Assembly: GCA_027306695.1 (NCBI GenBank)
Contig: DAHUZH010000010.1
Span: 1 to 48,732 of the forward strand
Origin: Acidobacteriaceae bacterium
GTDB taxonomy: Bacteria; Acidobacteriota; Terriglobia; Terriglobales; Acidobacteriaceae
Direction: 5' to 3'
Length of the DNA: 48,732 bases
Part shown: one piece after another, positions 1 to 8,420 of the stretch
How positions within the stretch are numbered: the stretch's first letter is position 1
How the letters are laid out: each line of letters begins with the position of its first letter
Translations under genes and position numbers: made by a program
Notes under the pieces: model-generated
Seen by the model: only the letters and a program-made list of their open reading frames with translations
Told to the model about the DNA's origin: nothing
Database searches by the model: none

Positions 1-933
1 CATAGCATTACCCTGTGGTCGCACACGCAGCAGGTCGCGGACACCATCGCGCAGACGCAGGAAAATTGTACGTATTTGCCGGGGCTGCGCATTCCCGACT
101 CCATACGGATAACGACAAAGCTGGAAGAAGCTGTCGGCGAGGCCGAGATTCTGACACTGGTCGTACCGTCGGAGCATCTGCGCAGCATTTGCAGTGCCAT
201 GGCCCCGCTGTTGAGCAGTGGTCAGCTCATTGTGAATGCAACCAAGGGCATCGAGGATGGCAGCTTTCTGCGCATGTCGCAGGTAATTGCGGAAGTGCTG
301 GCGGCCCATCGGCTGCAACTGCCCTGCGGCGTAATTAGCGGGCCATCGTTCGCGCAGGAGGTTGGGGCAGGCAGCCCGACGGCCATCACCATCGCATCGG
401 ACGATGCAGCGATTGCCGCGCGCGTGCAGGAGGAGTTTGCAGGTCCGACGCTGCGGCTCTATACCAACGACGATGTGGTCGGCGTGGAACTGGGCGGTGC
501 GCTGAAAAACGTGATTGCGATTGCCGCCGGGGCCACGCACGGGCTGGGCCTGGGGCATAACAGCTTGGCGGCCTTGATTACGCGCGGGACTGCGGAAATG
601 ACGCGCCTGGCCGTTGCTTGCGGAGGACAGCGGGAGACACTGGCCGGGCTTGCTGGATTGGGGGACCTGGTGCTGACCTGCACCGGGGCGCTGTCTCGCA
701 ATCGCTATGTTGGCCAGGAACTGGGAAAAGGCCGAAAACTCCAGGAGATTCTGCAAGGAATGCACGGTAAGGTAGCGGAGGGTGTGCGCACCACCCACGC
801 GGCGCTGGGACTGGCCCTAAAGTTTGGCGTAGAAATGCCGATTACAGAACAGGTTGCAGCGATTTTGAACGAGCGGATTTCAGCCAGGGAAGCCATGCAG
901 AACCTCATGTCCCGTCCGGGCCGGGACGAATAG
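1..933 (+). CDS. gpsA: Glycerol-3-phosphate dehydrogenase [NAD(P)+], 5'-truncated by window edge
   Basis: Cytoplasmic enzyme that interconverts dihydroxyacetone phosphate and sn-glycerol 3-phosphate, the head-group precursor of phospholipids. The reading frame is open from base 1, starting in HSITLWSHTQQ, so the N-terminal NAD-binding GxGxxG turn lies outside the window. Visible family marks are SGPSFAQEV, the catalytic-lysine segment GGALKNVIAIAAG and the following GLGLGHNSLAALITRG, then GLGDLVLTC in the C-terminal helical domain. The stop is TAG at 931-933. The ATG at 76 is internal, because conserved coding continues upstream of it. A 142-bp spacer separates it from the HD-GYP gene on the same strand. 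Confidence 0.95.
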   Translation, partial: HSITLWSHTQQVADTIAQTQENCTYLPGLRIPDSIRITTKLEEAVGEAEILTLVVPSEHLRSICSAMAPLLSSGQLIVNATKGIEDGSFLRMSQVIAEVLAAHRLQLPCGVISGPSFAQEVGAGSPTAITIASDDAAIAARVQEEFAGPTLRLYTNDDVVGVELGGALKNVIAIAAGATHGLGLGHNSLAALITRGTAEMTRLAVACGGQRETLAGLAGLGDLVLTCTGALSRNRYVGQELGKGRKLQEILQGMHGKVAEGVRTTHAALGLALKFGVEMPITEQVAAILNERISAREAMQNLMSRPGRDE

Positions 934-1075
934 CGGCCGCTTCTCTTTCCTCTCGCCCCTGTAGTTGCACCTGAAGGAGTGCAGCTATGGAGCTGACCCC
1001 AAATTTTCCTTGCGTTTTCCTGCTACATCTGGTGCGTCTCCAAGGTAATATCAATCCATCTCGAAACGGTTACCT

Positions 1076-2119
1076 TTGAAACTGGGTGGAGTGAACACTT
1101 TGGGGATCAGCGGAATGCAGATCAAGCGAAATCCTAAGTTACGTGTGCTTTACCTGACCATGCTGTTGCCGATCACAGGCGGAGTGGTGGCCCTTGCACT
1201 CGCGCGTCATGCCCTCTACGAGCCGCATCTCAGCGACAAAATATCGGAACTATTGCTATCGATTGTGGCCGCCGGGCTGGCCGTAAAGTGCTGGGGAGTG
1301 ACCCTGGAATTTGCCCGGGACATGCGCCAGTTTCTGGAGACGACCCAGGCAATCAAACGAGGAGAACTCGTTCTCCACTCCGCGCGCGCCGGGCTGCCGG
1401 AGATTGAAGATCTGGCCCGCGAACTGAGCGGCATGGACGAAAGCCCGGACACTTCGCTGGCCAAGTGGATACTGCTTTCTCGCGACCATCATGCAATCTT
1501 CGTCCGCTTGGTGGAAGCGATGTCGGCTTCCATCGACACAAAAAGTTTTTACGCGCGTGGGCATTCGGGCCGGGTCGCAGAATACTCGACACTGATCTGC
1601 TGCGAGCTGGGATTGTCGCCGCGGGAAACTGGCCGGATCAGGCTGTCGGCTTTATTGCACGACATTGGCAAGATCGGCATGGACCAGAAAATCCTGACCA
1701 AGCCGGGCATACTGACCGCCGAAGAGTTTGCCATCCTCAAAACACATCCGGCGCGCGGGGTGGAAATGCTGCGTCCCGTCCTTGAGTTGGCCGATCTGCT
1801 TCCAGGCGTGGAAATGCACCATGAATCTCTGGATGGGACCGGATATCCGCACGGCTTGAAGGGCGATGAGATTCCCACCATGGCGCGCGTGATTGCGGTC
1901 GCCGACACCTTCGACGCGATGACCCACAACCGCACCTACCAGGACGCCATGGACGGAGCGTACGCACTGCGAATCATCCGCAATATGATGGGCACAAAAT
2001 TCGACGAGCAGGCCGTCGAGGCCTTCTGCCGGGCCTATGCCGCCGGATTGATTATATTGCCGAAGCGCGAAGCCTCCACCGACGAGGAATGGAAGCAGTC
2101 ACCGGCCCTGATCGGCTAG
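1076..2119 (+). CDS. Membrane-anchored HD-GYP domain protein (putative cyclic-di-GMP phosphodiesterase)
   Basis: HD-GYP proteins are metal-dependent phosphohydrolases, most of which degrade cyclic di-GMP. Counting from the TTG at 1076 (347 aa), there are two hydrophobic segments near residues 23-44 and 55-75 and a short linker with no recognisable sensor domain. The HD-GYP domain covers about 145-325, with ligand-type residues H163, the H195-D196 pair in LLHDIGKIG, H224 and H248-H249, followed by DGTGYPHGLKGDEIP at 253-267 and ADTFDAMTHNRTY. The metal-ligand and GYP motifs look intact, so activity is likely, but the substrate is inferred from the family. The start is uncertain: TTG 1076, GTG 1091 and ATG 1115 are in frame and none has a strong ribosome site. 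The two-helix anchor is kept with any of them. Confidence 0.85.
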   Translation: MKLGGVNTLGISGMQIKRNPKLRVLYLTMLLPITGGVVALALARHALYEPHLSDKISELLLSIVAAGLAVKCWGVTLEFARDMRQFLETTQAIKRGELVLHSARAGLPEIEDLARELSGMDESPDTSLAKWILLSRDHHAIFVRLVEAMSASIDTKSFYARGHSGRVAEYSTLICCELGLSPRETGRIRLSALLHDIGKIGMDQKILTKPGILTAEEFAILKTHPARGVEMLRPVLELADLLPGVEMHHESLDGTGYPHGLKGDEIPTMARVIAVADTFDAMTHNRTYQDAMDGAYALRIIRNMMGTKFDEQAVEAFCRAYAAGLIILPKREASTDEEWKQSPALIG

Positions 2120-2214
2120 TCCTCAAGAAAAAGCAGGCGGATTCGTTTCCTCTTGAGGCTTCGCATCGGATGCCGTGTCCCGTTGATACACTGAGGGCAG
2201 GACACACACGCCTC

Positions 2215-3162
2215 ATGCTGTCACTCTTCGGCACCCCAGAACAAAAGCCCGGACTTTTAGACCGTATGAAGCAGGCCGTCGCGCGCACTCGCGACAGCCT
2301 GCAGGAGCGGATGGACGACCTGCTGACGCTGGCGCGTCCTGTCGACGAAGCCGCGCTGGAAGAACTGGAAGCGACCCTGATCGCTTCCGACATCGGAGTC
2401 GGCACATCGCAGGAAATTCTTGGACACCTTCGGCAACAGGCCTCGCGACAACAGATTCGAGACGGCGCCGAGCTGCGGCATCTGCTGAAGATTGAACTGT
2501 TGCGTATTCTGGATTCCGTGCCTCCACGGGAACAGGTATTCACTGCCAATCCGGAAATTATTTTGATGGTCGGAGTCAACGGAACCGGTAAGACGACGAC
2601 GACCGGCAAGTTGGCCGCCTACTTTTGCGAACAGGGAAAGTCGGTGCTACTGTGCGCGGCAGACACGTTCCGCGCGGCAGCCATCGAGCAACTGGAGGTG
2701 TGGGCGCAGCGCTCTGGCGTAGACATGGTCCGCACACGCCAGGGGGGCGACCCTTCGGCGGCGTTGTTTGACGCGCTCCAGGCCGCGAAGACGCGCAACA
2801 TCGATGTGCTCGTCGTCGATACCGCCGGGCGACTGCACACAAAAAACAATCTAATGGCGGAGCTGGATAAAATCCGACGGACGGCGCAGCGTGTGGCCCC
2901 GGATGCACATGTTCAAACCCTGCTGGTGATGGATGCAACGACGGGACAGAACGGCCTGCAACAGGCGCGCTTGTTTACCCAGGCAGCCGCAGTCTCCGGC
3001 ATCGTGTTGACCAAGCTGGATGGCACGGCGAAGGGAGGAATTGTCGTCGCCATCGCGCGCGAACTGCAATTGCCGGTGCGCTATGTCGGAGTTGGAGAAC
3101 AGATGGGGGACCTGATTCCCTTCGAGAGCAGCGCATTCGTAGATTCTTTGCTGGAAGGCTGA
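2215..3162 (+). CDS. ftsY: Signal recognition particle receptor FtsY
   Basis: GTPase that docks ribosome-nascent chain-SRP complexes at the membrane for co-translational insertion of membrane proteins. The protein of 315 aa is the compact NG form, without the long acidic A domain of enterobacteria. An N domain (about 1-100) precedes the G domain with P-loop GVNGTGKTTTT at 120-130, then DTFRAAA, VDTAGRLHTK, the TKLDGTAKGG base-recognition region and the C-terminal GVGEQMGDLIPF. ATG 2215 is chosen because it follows GGCAGGA at a suitable distance and gives a normal N domain (MLSLFGTPEQ). The longer in-frame extension to 2089 would overlap the HD-GYP gene and has no family resemblance. Confidence 0.95.
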   Translation: MLSLFGTPEQKPGLLDRMKQAVARTRDSLQERMDDLLTLARPVDEAALEELEATLIASDIGVGTSQEILGHLRQQASRQQIRDGAELRHLLKIELLRILDSVPPREQVFTANPEIILMVGVNGTGKTTTTGKLAAYFCEQGKSVLLCAADTFRAAAIEQLEVWAQRSGVDMVRTRQGGDPSAALFDALQAAKTRNIDVLVVDTAGRLHTKNNLMAELDKIRRTAQRVAPDAHVQTLLVMDATTGQNGLQQARLFTQAAAVSGIVLTKLDGTAKGGIVVAIARELQLPVRYVGVGEQMGDLIPFESSAFVDSLLEG

Positions 3163-3196
3163 GCCGGATTCAAGATGGCAGCACCCACAAAATATC

Positions 3197-3317
3197 TGTC
3201 ATTTCGAGCGAGCACCCGCGGGATGCGAGTCGAGAAACCCGCGGTTTGTGTGCTGGGCCAGAAGGAAAACGCAGGCCCCTCGACTTGTCGCTGCGGCGAC
3301 CTACGCTCGGGATGACA
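3197..3317. repeat. Palindromic intergenic repeat, TCATTTCGAGCG type
   Basis: An element of about 121 bp between ftsY and ribD with terminal inverted repeats. The left end TGTCATTTCGAGCG (3197-3210) pairs with the right end CGCTCGGGATGACA (3304-3317), 12 of 14 positions matching. The right arm at 3287-3316 (GTCGCTGCGGCGACCT...GATGAC) resembles 23950-23979 and 30045-30070, so this is one member of a dispersed family in the window. There is no coding content. It may fold into an RNA hairpin between ftsY and ribD. Such repeats are common in acidobacterial genomes; their role here is unknown. Confidence 0.75.
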
Positions 3318-3414
3318 ACACTTTGGATATAGCAATCATGGAACCGCTATAAGCCGGCAACGCTATAAGGATCGTGCTCGATCGAACACAGCCGACGGAA
3401 ACGACACAGGAAAT

Positions 3415-4554
3415 ATGACACAGACCGCATCGAACCCGGACGAACTTTGGATGGAGCGCGCACTCGCGCTGGCGGAGACCTCGGTTGGCCTGGCCTCTCC
3501 GAATCCAGCAGTAGGGTGTGTGCTGGTGCATGACGATGTTGTGGTGGGGGAAGGCTTCCATGCCTACGACGAAAAAGACCACGCGGAGATTGTCGCCCTG
3601 AAACAGGCGGGCGAGCAGGCGCGCGGCGCTACCGCCTACGTGACCCTGGAGCCGTGCAGCCACCATGGACGCACTGGGCCGTGCGCGGACGCGCTCATCG
3701 CTGCGGGCGTAAGCCGGGTTGTGACTGCGGCGCGCGATCCCAATCCACAGGTGAGCGGACGAGGGCTGGATAAGCTGCAAGCGGCAGGCGTGTCGCTGAC
3801 CATCGGCGTGAAGGAAGCGGCGGCGCGCCGGATCAACGAAGCCTTTGCGAAATTCATCCGCACTCGCCGGCCTTTCGTCACTTTGAAGGCAGGCCTGACC
3901 CTCGACGGACGCATTGCTCCGCCACGCAGCAAGAACCATGTGCCTTCCGGTTCTACCCATTGGATCACCGGCGATCGTTCGCGCGAGATGGTGCAGGAGT
4001 TGCGCCACGGCGCGGACGCCATCCTGACCGGGATTGGCACGATCCTGAACGACGACCCACTGCTAACGGACCGCAGTGGCAAGCAACGCAGGCGTCCACT
4101 GCTGCGCGTAATCTTAGACTCCTCCTTGCAATTGTCTCTCGACTCGCAAATCGTGCGGACTGCCAACGAAGACGTTCTTGTCTTCCACACCCACCCGGCC
4201 AGGGAGCAGGCGAAAATTTTACAGGCCCGTGGTGTGCGTGTGGAGCAAGTTGCGCCCGATCCGGCGACTGGCAAAGTTCCCATGCGAACAGTGATGGAGC
4301 GGCTGGCGCAAATGGAGATGATCGGCGTGATCCTGGAAGGCGGCTCGCAGATCAATGCTTCCGCTCTTGCTGCACAGATTGTCGACAAACTTTTTTTGTT
4401 CTACGCTCCGGTAATCTATGGCGATGCTGCTGTTCCTGTGGTGCGCTCCTTAGAAGCAAGCACATATTTTTCCACGCGCCTGGAAAGCTATCATCTGTAT
4501 GAGCTGGGGGAAGACTTCGCGGTGGAAGGCTATCTTCATAACCCATGGGAGTAG
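3415..4554 (+). CDS. ribD: Bifunctional riboflavin biosynthesis deaminase/reductase RibD
   Basis: Catalyses the second and third steps of riboflavin synthesis from GTP: deamination of the pyrimidine ring, then NADPH-dependent reduction of the ribose side chain. The 379-aa protein has the usual two-domain order. The N-terminal cytidine-deaminase-like domain holds the zinc set H56-A-E58 and PCSHHGRTGPC with C81 and C90. The C-terminal reductase starts near residue 150 (TLKAGLTLDGRIA) and includes STHWITGD and EGGSQINASAL. ATG 3415 follows AGGAAAT closely. ribE starts 23 bp downstream, indicating an operon. No FMN riboswitch is visible in the 97 bp between the upstream repeat and the start. Confidence 0.96.
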   Translation: MTQTASNPDELWMERALALAETSVGLASPNPAVGCVLVHDDVVVGEGFHAYDEKDHAEIVALKQAGEQARGATAYVTLEPCSHHGRTGPCADALIAAGVSRVVTAARDPNPQVSGRGLDKLQAAGVSLTIGVKEAAARRINEAFAKFIRTRRPFVTLKAGLTLDGRIAPPRSKNHVPSGSTHWITGDRSREMVQELRHGADAILTGIGTILNDDPLLTDRSGKQRRRPLLRVILDSSLQLSLDSQIVRTANEDVLVFHTHPAREQAKILQARGVRVEQVAPDPATGKVPMRTVMERLAQMEMIGVILEGGSQINASALAAQIVDKLFLFYAPVIYGDAAVPVVRSLEASTYFSTRLESYHLYELGEDFAVEGYLHNPWE

Positions 4555-4577
4555 CAGTTCCGTGTTGAAAGGAAAGC

Positions 4578-5258
4578 ATGTTTACCGGCCTGATTGAAAC
4601 CACGGGCACGATCCGTTCGCTGGAAAATGAGCACGGCGTGACCCGCATTCGGGTTGCGGGGCCAGCGTCGTTGGTGCAGCGGCTGCACACTGGCGATAGT
4701 GCCTCCGTTAGCGGAGTTTGCCTGACTGCGCTCGACATCAATGTGGACAGTAATACTTTCGTCGCCGACCTGGCCGCTGAAACCATTGCGCGCACTTCCC
4801 TGTTGCATTTGCATTCCGGCTCGATCGTCAATCTTGAGTTGCCGACACCAGCGGGCACACCGCTCGGAGGACATGTTGTACAGGGGCATGTCGATGGCGT
4901 GGGCACAGTGCAATCGCTGGAGCCATTAGTGGCTGGCGCGAAAAAATCTACCACCGACTGGTGGTTGCGGCTGACGATTCCTGAAGAGTGCGCGCGTTAC
5001 GTGGTGGCGAAAGGCTCGATCACGGTGGAAGGCATCAGCCTGACGGTGGCGCGCGTGGAAGGAACAACTGTCGCCATCGCGATCATTCCGCATACCTACG
5101 CGACGACCAACCTACACACGCTGGCCCCCGGCAGCCCGCTGAATATCGAAGTGGATGTAATGGCGAAGTATGCCGAGCGGCAGTCTGCTTCTTCTGTATC
5201 TCTAAAAGAAAAAGACTTCGAACTGACGGTCGAATATCTGATTGCGAATGGATATTGA
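4578..5258 (+). CDS. ribE: Riboflavin synthase, alpha chain
   Basis: Catalyses dismutation of two 6,7-dimethyl-8-ribityllumazine molecules to riboflavin and a pyrimidinedione, the last step of riboflavin synthesis; the family forms homotrimers. The 226-aa protein starts with the diagnostic MFTGLIETTG and contains two lumazine-binding barrel repeats, about 1-97 and 98-200. GGHVVQGHVDGVG opens the second repeat. The C-terminus (VEYLIANGY) has a short linker richer in Ser and Lys than usual. ATG 4578 follows GAAAGGAAAGC. It sits 23 bp after ribD and converges on copD 42 bp downstream. Lumazine synthase and ribBA are not in the window. Some nomenclatures call this gene ribC. Confidence 0.95.
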   Translation: MFTGLIETTGTIRSLENEHGVTRIRVAGPASLVQRLHTGDSASVSGVCLTALDINVDSNTFVADLAAETIARTSLLHLHSGSIVNLELPTPAGTPLGGHVVQGHVDGVGTVQSLEPLVAGAKKSTTDWWLRLTIPEECARYVVAKGSITVEGISLTVARVEGTTVAIAIIPHTYATTNLHTLAPGSPLNIEVDVMAKYAERQSASSVSLKEKDFELTVEYLIANGY

Positions 5259-5300
5259 AACCATGCCGCTACGGGTGGTTTACATTTGCGGCGTACGTGC

Positions 5301-6914
5301 TCACGACTCGCGATAATTCAGAAGAATGAGTCCAATACCCATCAGGCAGACCGGCCAGACCCAGGCCGCAATATATCGGCTGCGCCCAGACCCGCGCAGT
5401 TCCAGCCAGCGCGACCAACCGGCGAACACTGCGCAGATGGCAATTGCGGTGTGGCTCATCTCGACCAGCAGTTCTTCTTTCACATTGCCCAGCGTGTGGT
5501 TGTGCGTCAGCAATAATGCTCCGCCCATGGCGCAGACGGCGGGAAAGACAAGCGCCGCCTTTTTGGAGTGGAGGCGATGGGTCTGCACGCTCCACTCGAA
5601 GGCGACAAAGCTGACGATCAGCAAAATGTACAGCCGATGTTCCAGGTCCTCTGGATTGTAAAAGCTGGCCCAGAAACCGCGTGGACCCAGCGGCCACGCT
5701 TCCGGGTCGGCGCGCAGGAACAGAAAGATGGCCAGACCGAGAAAAACCAGAGGCCAATGTCGCGCCCAACGGAAGCGGCCCCAACGCGCAAGGATGGCGA
5801 GGAGTCCGGCAGCAAGAACGATGAGACCGGCCCAATGATGGTTGTATTCCGACCAGGCCTGTTCGACTTTATTGTTGGCGCTGTTGGCATCATCCGGCGA
5901 CAGCGCGTAGGTTTGAATCGCCTGGCCGATGGGCTGCACAGGCGGCAGCGTATAGACGGAAGGCGTATCGAAGCGCGGCCAATGTGGCGTCATGCGTGCA
6001 GCGATCTCCGGCAGCGTCAAACGGTCCTGCACCAGGTCCACCGCAGGCGGCTGCGAACTGAGCGATGCGGCCACGAGAATGATTGTGAAGCCAATTCCTA
6101 TCTCCGCCTCAGAGAACCGTGCAATTCGTAACAGTGACGGTGGCAAATAGAGCTGACCTTTACGAACCAGCAGAAAATTGCCTGCTCCGAGCAGCAACAA
6201 TCCAACGAGCAGCACGGATTTTGCCAGCAGTACGACACCGTAGGCAGTCCCGTACACCGCGCTCCACGACTGCGTGTAGACCCAGCCCATGCCGACACCG
6301 GCCAGTATAAGAACGATTACGCTGATGAGCGCGGCGGTCGAATACCGGCGCACGGTGCGGACAGTTGCATCGCTGGCATCGCTCTCGCTTTGTGTGCCGA
6401 GCAGCAGCCAGAGATACGGCATGCCTCCAATCCACAGGGCAGCGGCAAGCTGGTGCAAGCCTGTCAACAGCATCAGCGGCGTTCGATCATCGAGCCTGGA
6501 TGCGGAGTGGCTGGTCCAGACGGTTGCAAACAGCAAGGGGGCAATAAGCAGAAGCGATGCCGTGCAACACGGCAAACCAAAACGAGTGGAGAGGAGAAAG
6601 ATTGCGGCAGCCGCGACGAGCAGGATGCCTGCAAGGAAATAGTTCGCGGTGAGGAGATCTGTGAGATGCAGGCCGCCGGTGCTCATCAACATGGCGCTAT
6701 CGAGCGCGACAAAGCAAATTTGAGTGACCATCAGGCCGATAGCAGATATTCGCAGCAGGCGAAGCGCACGAACGGAAAATTTTCCGCTGCCCGTCGAGGG
6801 AACAAGCAACCACGCGCAAAAGAACATGCCGCCGATCAGCAGAGAGTTGAAGGCCAGCGTGGCAGCGCGCAACAGAACGGCGGCCAGTGGATAGTCGCGC
6901 AAAAACCAGAGCAA
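5301..6914 (-). CDS. CopD-family copper transport/resistance membrane protein
   Basis: Polytopic inner-membrane protein of 537 aa with about 12 hydrophobic segments. The CopD signature is the stretch around residues 151-168 (TGLHQLAAALWIGGM), with H154 and W161. An internal periplasmic loop near 300-350 (DRLTLPEIAARMTPHWP, PSVYTLPP) is followed by a second membrane block. CopD partners periplasmic CopC in copper uptake or tolerance. The start is TTG at 6914, supported by GAGGAAGAATCCA directly upstream; no better ATG exists. It begins 32 bp after copC ends, so they form one unit. It is the last gene of the minus-strand run. Copper specificity is inferred from the family; no cytochrome-oxidase gene is next to it. 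Confidence 0.85.
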   Translation of the reverse strand: MLWFLRDYPLAAVLLRAATLAFNSLLIGGMFFCAWLLVPSTGSGKFSVRALRLLRISAIGLMVTQICFVALDSAMLMSTGGLHLTDLLTANYFLAGILLVAAAAIFLLSTRFGLPCCTASLLLIAPLLFATVWTSHSASRLDDRTPLMLLTGLHQLAAALWIGGMPYLWLLLGTQSESDASDATVRTVRRYSTAALISVIVLILAGVGMGWVYTQSWSAVYGTAYGVVLLAKSVLLVGLLLLGAGNFLLVRKGQLYLPPSLLRIARFSEAEIGIGFTIILVAASLSSQPPAVDLVQDRLTLPEIAARMTPHWPRFDTPSVYTLPPVQPIGQAIQTYALSPDDANSANNKVEQAWSEYNHHWAGLIVLAAGLLAILARWGRFRWARHWPLVFLGLAIFLFLRADPEAWPLGPRGFWASFYNPEDLEHRLYILLIVSFVAFEWSVQTHRLHSKKAALVFPAVCAMGGALLLTHNHTLGNVKEELLVEMSHTAIAICAVFAGWSRWLELRGSGRSRYIAAWVWPVCLMGIGLILLNYRES

Positions 6915-6946
6915 TGGATTCTTCCTCGAATGTTAGAGCGCAAGAA

Positions 6947-7309
6947 CTACTTTAACGCGACTGTGAACGCGACATCGCCGCGCGTGATGTGACCGTCGCT
7001 GGCCAGCACCTGCCAGTGGATCTGGTATTTTCCGTTGGTCAGATTTTCAGCCTCGGCCTTCAATTCCGATGGGCTTGTGCTGGGTTCCATGTGCACCGGA
7101 ACTTTTTGGCCGTTAGGCCCTGTCAACGTCAGAGTGCATCGGCTGGCTTCAATGCGCGAATTGTAGTCGAGCACAATATCGACGTTCTGGCTGTGCACCA
7201 CTGCTTGATCGACGGGCGCTGAACGTACCAGAATGGCATGGGAGAAGGCCATGGGAGAAGCTGCAAGTAGCAAGCCAGCCAGCGAAATGGAAATTAAAGA
7301 AGTGCGCAC
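6947..7309 (-). CDS. CopC-domain periplasmic copper-binding protein
   Basis: Exported protein of 120 aa. The hydrophobic signal segment LISISLAGLLLAASPMAFS precedes a probable cleavage that would expose H24 (HAILVRSAPVD), the N-terminal histidine that binds Cu(II) in this family. A second conserved histidine lies in SDGHITRGD near residue 106, within an immunoglobulin-like fold. The open frame runs back to 7447 but would overlap glk and has no resemblance to the family. GTG 7309 gives a sensible signal peptide, although AAAGGA lies rather far upstream (about 14 nt). The gene follows glk by about 80 bp and leads into copD. It could instead belong to a YcnJ/YobA-type system. Confidence 0.83.
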   Translation of the reverse strand: MRTSLISISLAGLLLAASPMAFSHAILVRSAPVDQAVVHSQNVDIVLDYNSRIEASRCTLTLTGPNGQKVPVHMEPSTSPSELKAEAENLTNGKYQIHWQVLASDGHITRGDVAFTVALK

Positions 7310-7388
7310 AGAATTTTGTTTTTTCCTTTTAGATGTTTTCAAATTAAAAACCTGTCGTCTACTGCGCCGGGCTTTGTGTGTCTGCCGG

Positions 7389-8420
7389 TCACACGGAGGC
7401 CGCGCGAATTGAGCGGCCAGAGAGTTCCGCGGCACGGGATTCCGCATAGGCCGCTGCCCCCATCAGCGCAGCGCGGCTTTCCAAAATAATGCGCACCGGC
7501 ATGTTCAAGACAAGATCGCGCATGCGTCCTTTATCGCAAAATGCCTGCATAAATGCACCGTTCTGCATGGTCTTGAGAATTTTTGGAGCAATTCCACCGC
7601 CTACGTAAATGCCGCTGTGAGCGAGAATTTTGAGTGCGAGATTGCCAGCCTCCGCGCCATAAATGGAAACGAAAATCTCCAATACTTTGGCGCATAGCTC
7701 ATTCTCGCCCGATTCGCCCAACTCGCCGATCACGGCATTGGGATCTTCTTCCTGCATCCGCTGGCGCAGTTGAGAAGATTCTTCCATCTTTTTTACATCG
7801 CGCAGAAAAGTGTAGATGTTTTTGATCCCGATGCCCGAGCAGACCCGTTCCCAACTTACATGGCCTTTGAGATCGGCGCGCAGATATTGCAACAGTTCCA
7901 TTTCCAGATCACTGCGCGGACCGAAGTCGGTATGGCCACCTTCCGACGCCATGGGAATGTGATTCTTGCCATTCCATATAATCACACCTTCCCCCAGACC
8001 CGTGCCTGCGGCGATCAAGCCTCGGTTGCCAACCTGGCTGCTGTCGCCTTCGCTTAAAATAAAAAGCTGTTCCGGTGTGAGTTCGGCGATACCGTAGCCG
8101 TTGGCTTCCAGATCGTTGATGAGAAAAAGATGCTCAATCTGGAGATCGCGTGAAAGCTGGCGGCCGTCGAGTGTCCAGGGAAGATTGGTCAGTTGAATGA
8201 CATTCTTTCGGACGGGACCGGGTACCCCGAAGCAGCAGGCATCGATCTCGTCCGACGCCTGCTGGTCCTTCGCACCAAGAAATTCCCGCACGATGGATTG
8301 AAGATCGGGATATTGCGGTGCTGAAAATTTCCGGTCCCGCACATGTTCAAGCGAACCCTGCTGGAAACGATAGAGCGCGAGATGAACTTTTGTACCACCC
8401 ACATCCCCTGCCAGGATCAT
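7389..8420 (-). CDS. glk: Glucokinase (ROK-unrelated Glk family)
   Basis: ATP-dependent phosphorylation of glucose to glucose 6-phosphate in the cytoplasm. The protein of 343 aa has the actin-like ATPase fold of the E. coli Glk family: phosphate-1 motif MILAGDVGGTKVHLALY at the N-terminus, CFGVPGPV, the catalytic aspartate in LINDLEANGYG, AAGTGLGEGVI and SEGGHTDFGPR. The start is ATG 8420, which shares a 4-bp ATGA overlap with the pgl stop and indicates translational coupling. The open frame further upstream lies inside pgl and is not coding. Its product is the substrate of the zwf product encoded two genes upstream, which fits the cluster. Confidence 0.93.
   Translation of the reverse strand: MILAGDVGGTKVHLALYRFQQGSLEHVRDRKFSAPQYPDLQSIVREFLGAKDQQASDEIDACCFGVPGPVRKNVIQLTNLPWTLDGRQLSRDLQIEHLFLINDLEANGYGIAELTPEQLFILSEGDSSQVGNRGLIAAGTGLGEGVIIWNGKNHIPMASEGGHTDFGPRSDLEMELLQYLRADLKGHVSWERVCSGIGIKNIYTFLRDVKKMEESSQLRQRMQEEDPNAVIGELGESGENELCAKVLEIFVSIYGAEAGNLALKILAHSGIYVGGGIAPKILKTMQNGAFMQAFCDKGRMRDLVLNMPVRIILESRAALMGAAAYAESRAAELSGRSIRAASV

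Noticed and set aside
961..987. Stem-loop AGTTGCAC/GTGCAGCT after gpsA considered as a terminator
   Set aside because: The stem is only 8 bp with a mismatch or wobble and there is no T-run; too weak to call.
3318..3414. Leader of ribD examined for an FMN riboswitch
   Set aside because: The conserved RFN-element blocks are absent and the space is only 97 bp.
3636..4388. 250-codon open frame on the - strand
   Set aside because: Antisense to ribD; Ser/Arg-rich shadow composition without motifs.
5301..7309. copCD as part of the pentose phosphate operon by function
   Set aside because: They share strand and spacing with glk, but an ~80-bp gap and unrelated function make co-regulation only a possibility; not claimed.
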